Shown piece by piece: positions 9,273 through 11,553 of a stretch of DNA of 11,553 bases (its first letter is position 1; every line of letters starts with the position of its first letter). The stretch covers positions 1 to 11,553 of the forward strand of contig JBAMDO010000526.1 in NCBI GenBank assembly GCA_037074765.1. The letters are read 5' to 3'. The stretch is from Mansonella perstans (Eukaryota > Nematoda > Chromadorea > Rhabditida > Onchocercidae). Position numbers and translations under genes: made by a program. Under the pieces are notes generated by a model. That model was not told the origin of the DNA, did not search any database, and was given only the letters and a program-made list of their open reading frames with translations.

Positions 9273-9382
9273 ACCGAAACAATTTAACAACATGTCCATT
9301 ATTTGCTGCAGAAAAATTACCGTAACAAATTCACAATACGCCCATTATTTACCGTAACAAATTGACAGCATGTCCATTATTT
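9273..9382 (+). repeat. Three copies of a 32-bp repeat
   Basis: Copies are at 9273-9304, 9319-9350 and 9351-9382. The first is separated by 14 bases (GCTGCAGAAAAATT); the other two abut. The consensus starts ACCGTAACAA and ends CCATTATTT. Read on the - strand, each copy can encode NNGxxVxLxR: NNGHAVNLLR, NNGRIVNLLR and NNGHVVKLFR. They are not in one common frame because 32 is not a multiple of three. The copy at 9351 is the 3' end of the candidate exon at 9353-9542. Confidence 0.85.
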
Positions 9383-9542
9383 TGGCTAGTGCTATCCCAG
9401 TAATACGATAGTTGCCATGTATTTTGATTACATTTTTGTTCTATTTCAAATAATAGAAAAAATGCGTCATAAATTTTCAATAAAATCTCATGTAATATAA
9501 ATTCTTCAACTGGTTTATTACTTTCAATAGTATTTGGAAGCA
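9353..9542 (-). CDS. Candidate antisense exon, unknown product
   Basis: On the - strand a good acceptor, TTTGTTTCAG (ending at 9543), is followed by an open frame of 62 whole codons. It ends at TTACG|GTAAAT, a reasonable donor at 9352. The exon would be 190 bases with split codons at both ends. The peptide includes PNTIESNKPVEEFILHEILL and, further on, NTWQLSYYWDSTSQNNGHAV, a balanced composition rich in Glu, Asn, Gln and Trp rather than only A/T-encoded residues. If unspliced, the frame would stop at 9349. There is no neighbouring exon I can identify. The alternatives are a decayed gene fragment or a chance open frame. The family is not recognised. The last 10 codons lie in the 32-bp repeat, so duplication of the exon end made the array, or the reverse. 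Confidence 0.3.
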
Positions 9543-10472
9543 CTGAAACAAATCTTCAAAGCAAAATGTTATGGAAATTTCCGATAGAAATTTGAATAAA
9601 GAAATTATTTGCTTTTTGCAGTATGTTCAGGTATATAGTATAATGCTAAATTACATACAGTTACTTTGAAATATTCATTTATAATTTAACAACTAAATTT
9701 AAATTGGTAGAAAAAAAACGGAAACGCAACATATGAGAATGCTTTTATCAGGCATATATTCATCTTTGTAAATTAATTATATTTTTTCAAGCTTGAATTA
9801 AGTTTTGATTTAATATCGATTATATAATAATTGAAATTTATTAAGCATCAACTTTTAATGATTTCAAGTTATCATCCTTAACTAAATTTCTTTCTTCATT
9901 TTTTTCTTTTTGAATTGAAATCCGATTAAAGTTTTTCATCGAATCTGTTTGTGTAAATGTGTATTTTTTTTTTGCGTAATTAAATTGAAATATTTTTAGG
10001 TTTGTTTTTTTTTAATTTATAAAAAATTTGAAAGTCAACAATCAATCATTTCATCATTTGTTTACATTTTACAATTCATATGTAAAAAATTTCCAGTATT
10101 TTTTTTCTTAATTCAATAAATTTCAATGTTTACTTGAAACAGAAAAAAAATAAATTACTGTAATTTTATAATCTTTGAACATAAGGGCGAAGAAAAAAGA
10201 GAGAATGAGAGAGAGAGAGTGACTTTTGTTAATTTAAAAAAAAATTAAGTTCAATGAAATATTTTTATGAACAATTATTGAAATAATATTTGCGTATTTG
10301 AAATGAAATTTGTCAAATGCATTATTATTGATGCAATTTGAAAAATGTTCAAAGCTTTAATTAATTAAAAAAAAACAAAATCACAAAAATGAATTTAAAG
10401 ATTTGTTATTTCGTAAAAATTCAAAAGATTTTGTGCTCACATATTTTTATAATTATACATTAATTTAATGCT
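9543..10472. other. AT-rich sequence, no gene seen
   Basis: No gene supported. It contains TTTTTGCAG|TATGTTCAG|GTATAT at about 9613-9636 on the + strand, which resembles a 9-base microexon but is unsupported, and a (GA)n tract near 10199-10219. Confidence 0.45.
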
Positions 10473-10837
10473 GACATACACACATAAATACAGCACAAGC
10501 ATACATAAATATATATATATACATACATGCATACATACATACATACATACATACACGCATATATACATACATATATGCATACATACATGCATGCATAAAT
10601 ACATACATACACACATACATGCATACACACATATATTCATGCATACATGCATACATACATAAATACATACATGCATATACACATACATACATACATACCT
10701 ATATACATACATGCATGCACACATAAATACATACATGCATACATACATACATACATACATACATACATACATACATACATACATACATACATACATACAT
10801 ACATACATACATACATACATGCACATAACACACATGC
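10473..10837 (+). repeat. Large (CATA)n microsatellite with pure 20-unit core
   Basis: About 365 bases of ACAT units with interspersed GCAT, ACAC, AAAT and ATAT variants. The stretch 10741-10820 is twenty perfect ACAT units. Nearly the whole array alternates purine and pyrimidine, and CATGCATG-type palindromes occur repeatedly. The long His/Tyr/Ile/Thr (+) and Tyr/Val/Cys/Met (-) frames exist because the repeat contains no stop codon. They are not genes. Confidence 0.95.
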
Positions 10838-11481
10838 TTTTAGTTAATCCAATTATTTTTAATAGAATTTTTAAATGTTTAAAATTCAGTGAAAAAAATT
10901 TCCGTTTTACTGAACAATTATCATTTCATTTATCCGTTTAACATTTTTCACACTCAAATTTATTTTCTTACTTTCTGGTCTTTTTCTTTCTTGTTGAAAT
11001 TTTTGTTTAGTTCCTTCACACAAACTCTTATCATCATCTATAAGCACATGAAGGAAAAAAAGAGAAAAATTGAAAATTGTTTCAAAAATATCCAAAACCT
11101 TATATTTTTGACTTATAAATAGGACTAATAAAAATTTTTCGCAAAATAGCAATTAATCGATTAATTATAATAATGTTGTTAAATATATGAATTCATATAT
11201 GATTTGAATGATAATTATTCATAGCTTTAAATTATCATTTGAAAGTAAAAAATGAAAATGATAATTGAATTTTTATTAATTTTTTAAATTTTGAGCATAA
11301 TTATCCTTTGATGTTTAAAGGTAAGATATTTCCTTTTTTTAAATTAATTTTAAAAATAATTAAAGAACAAAAAAGAAAAAAGGACAAACAAGCAAAAGAC
11401 TATTATAATTTATATGCATAATAAAAATCATTTAAAAAAAATTTTTTTTAAATTAAATTTTTTAACTGGAATTTATTTTAG
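10838..11481. other. AT-rich sequence up to the probable acceptor
   Basis: No gene recognised. A hairpin lies at 11207-11239 (AATGATAATT against AATTATCATT), and the same AATGATAATT motif recurs once more near 11256. The final 50 bases are A/T-only in large part, with runs of A then T, and end TTTATTTTAG. Confidence 0.5.
11472..11481 (+). promoter_or_regulatory. 3' splice acceptor (TTTATTTTAG)
   Basis: A T-rich stretch ends in TTTTAG directly before a frame that is open to the window edge. It is invertebrate-like (T-rich, short) and in phase with the donor at 87. Confidence 0.45.
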
Positions 11482-11553
11482 CAAAAAGATTCCGATCAAA
11501 TTTTATTGCACATAATAAAATGCATATGCAAACGTCCGGAATGTATATCATAT
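11482..11553 (+). CDS. Partial downstream exon of the same gene, product unknown
   Basis: With two bases (CA) completing the codon begun by G86, the frame from 11484 stays open to the window end. It reads KRFRSNFIA followed by HNKMHMQTSGMYII, with mixed composition. The frame from 11482 is also open (it begins QKDSDQILL), so the choice rests on phase agreement with the upstream exon; the third frame stops at TAA. The AH-x-M-x-SG-x-Y-I pattern is loosely like the end of a strand-helix unit in ANF-receptor ligand domains of receptor guanylate cyclases. That resemblance is from memory and weak. Local base composition rises above the intron's, which supports coding. Confidence 0.45.

Larger units (their letters stand above)
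87..11481 (+). other. Probable single large intron (about 11.4 kb)
   Basis: It is bounded by the GTAAGT donor at 87 and the TTTATTTTAG acceptor ending at 11481, with matching exon phases. The interior is A/T-dominated with many microsatellites and tandem duplications and no convincing + strand exon. Further small exons inside cannot be excluded by eye, so the span is inferred rather than shown. RNA-seq junction reads joining 86 to 11482 would prove it. Confidence 0.45.

Noticed and set aside
10437..10941. Several overlapping long frames on both strands (Tyr-Val-Cys-Met and His-Thr-Tyr-Ile repeats)
   Set aside because: They are created by the stop-free CATA tetranucleotide repeat and occur in several frames at once.
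10889..11152. Overlapping frames of 77 (+) and 81 (-) codons
   Set aside because: They are opposite-strand shadows in AT-rich DNA with no recognisable motif; neither has supporting signals.
1..11553. tRNA, rRNA, CRISPR array or bacterial defence cassette
   Set aside because: No T-loop-like GGTTCRA box with paired arms, no spaced identical repeats with unique spacers, and no long coding frames.

Overview
This window looks like nuclear DNA from a very AT-rich eukaryote, most likely an invertebrate animal. It is dominated by A/T homopolymers and long (CATA)n, (TTCA)n and TTTTA/TTTCA microsatellites. It lacks the dense open frames of bacterial or organellar DNA. No tRNA, rRNA, CRISPR array, intact transposon or prokaryote-type operon can be seen. 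I cannot name the species.

The simplest reading is that almost the whole window is one large intron on the + strand. The first 86 bases hold an open frame whose product ends EIFFAEGMIGGPSGRA, followed directly by a consensus GTAAGT donor. At the far end, a T-rich stretch and TTTTAG acceptor precede a frame that stays open to the window edge and contains HNKMHMQTSGMYII. The phases match: the first exon leaves one base of a split codon and the second supplies two, giving GCA (Ala). The implied intron is about 11.4 kb. The protein family is not recognised with confidence.

Layout. 93-1969: AT-rich intron with poly(A), (GA)n and a 46-bp tandem duplication. 1970-2271: an 82/81-bp imperfect inverted repeat that would form a long hairpin. 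2250-2474, - strand: a base-composition island with a membrane-protein-like open frame. 3538-3683: three copies of a 48-49 bp unit. 4465-4522: a pyrimidine-rich tract. 5821-6242: two diverged head-to-tail copies of a 211-bp unit. 7522-8272: (TTCA)n, a pyrimidine tract, then TTTTA/TTTCA pentanucleotides. 8622-8677: a 27-bp duplication. 9273-9382: three 32-bp repeats, the last overlapping the 3' end of a candidate antisense exon (9353-9542) with good splice signals at both ends. 10473-10837: a large (CATA)n array with a 20-unit pure core. 11482-11553: the probable downstream exon.

The host gene and its splicing are the only coding evidence with mutual support. The two antisense frames are candidates only; either could be a nested gene, a decayed gene fragment or chance. 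I see no previously undescribed multi-gene system. The most notable items are the long inverted repeat, the two antisense coding-like islands and the repeat at the edge of one of them.
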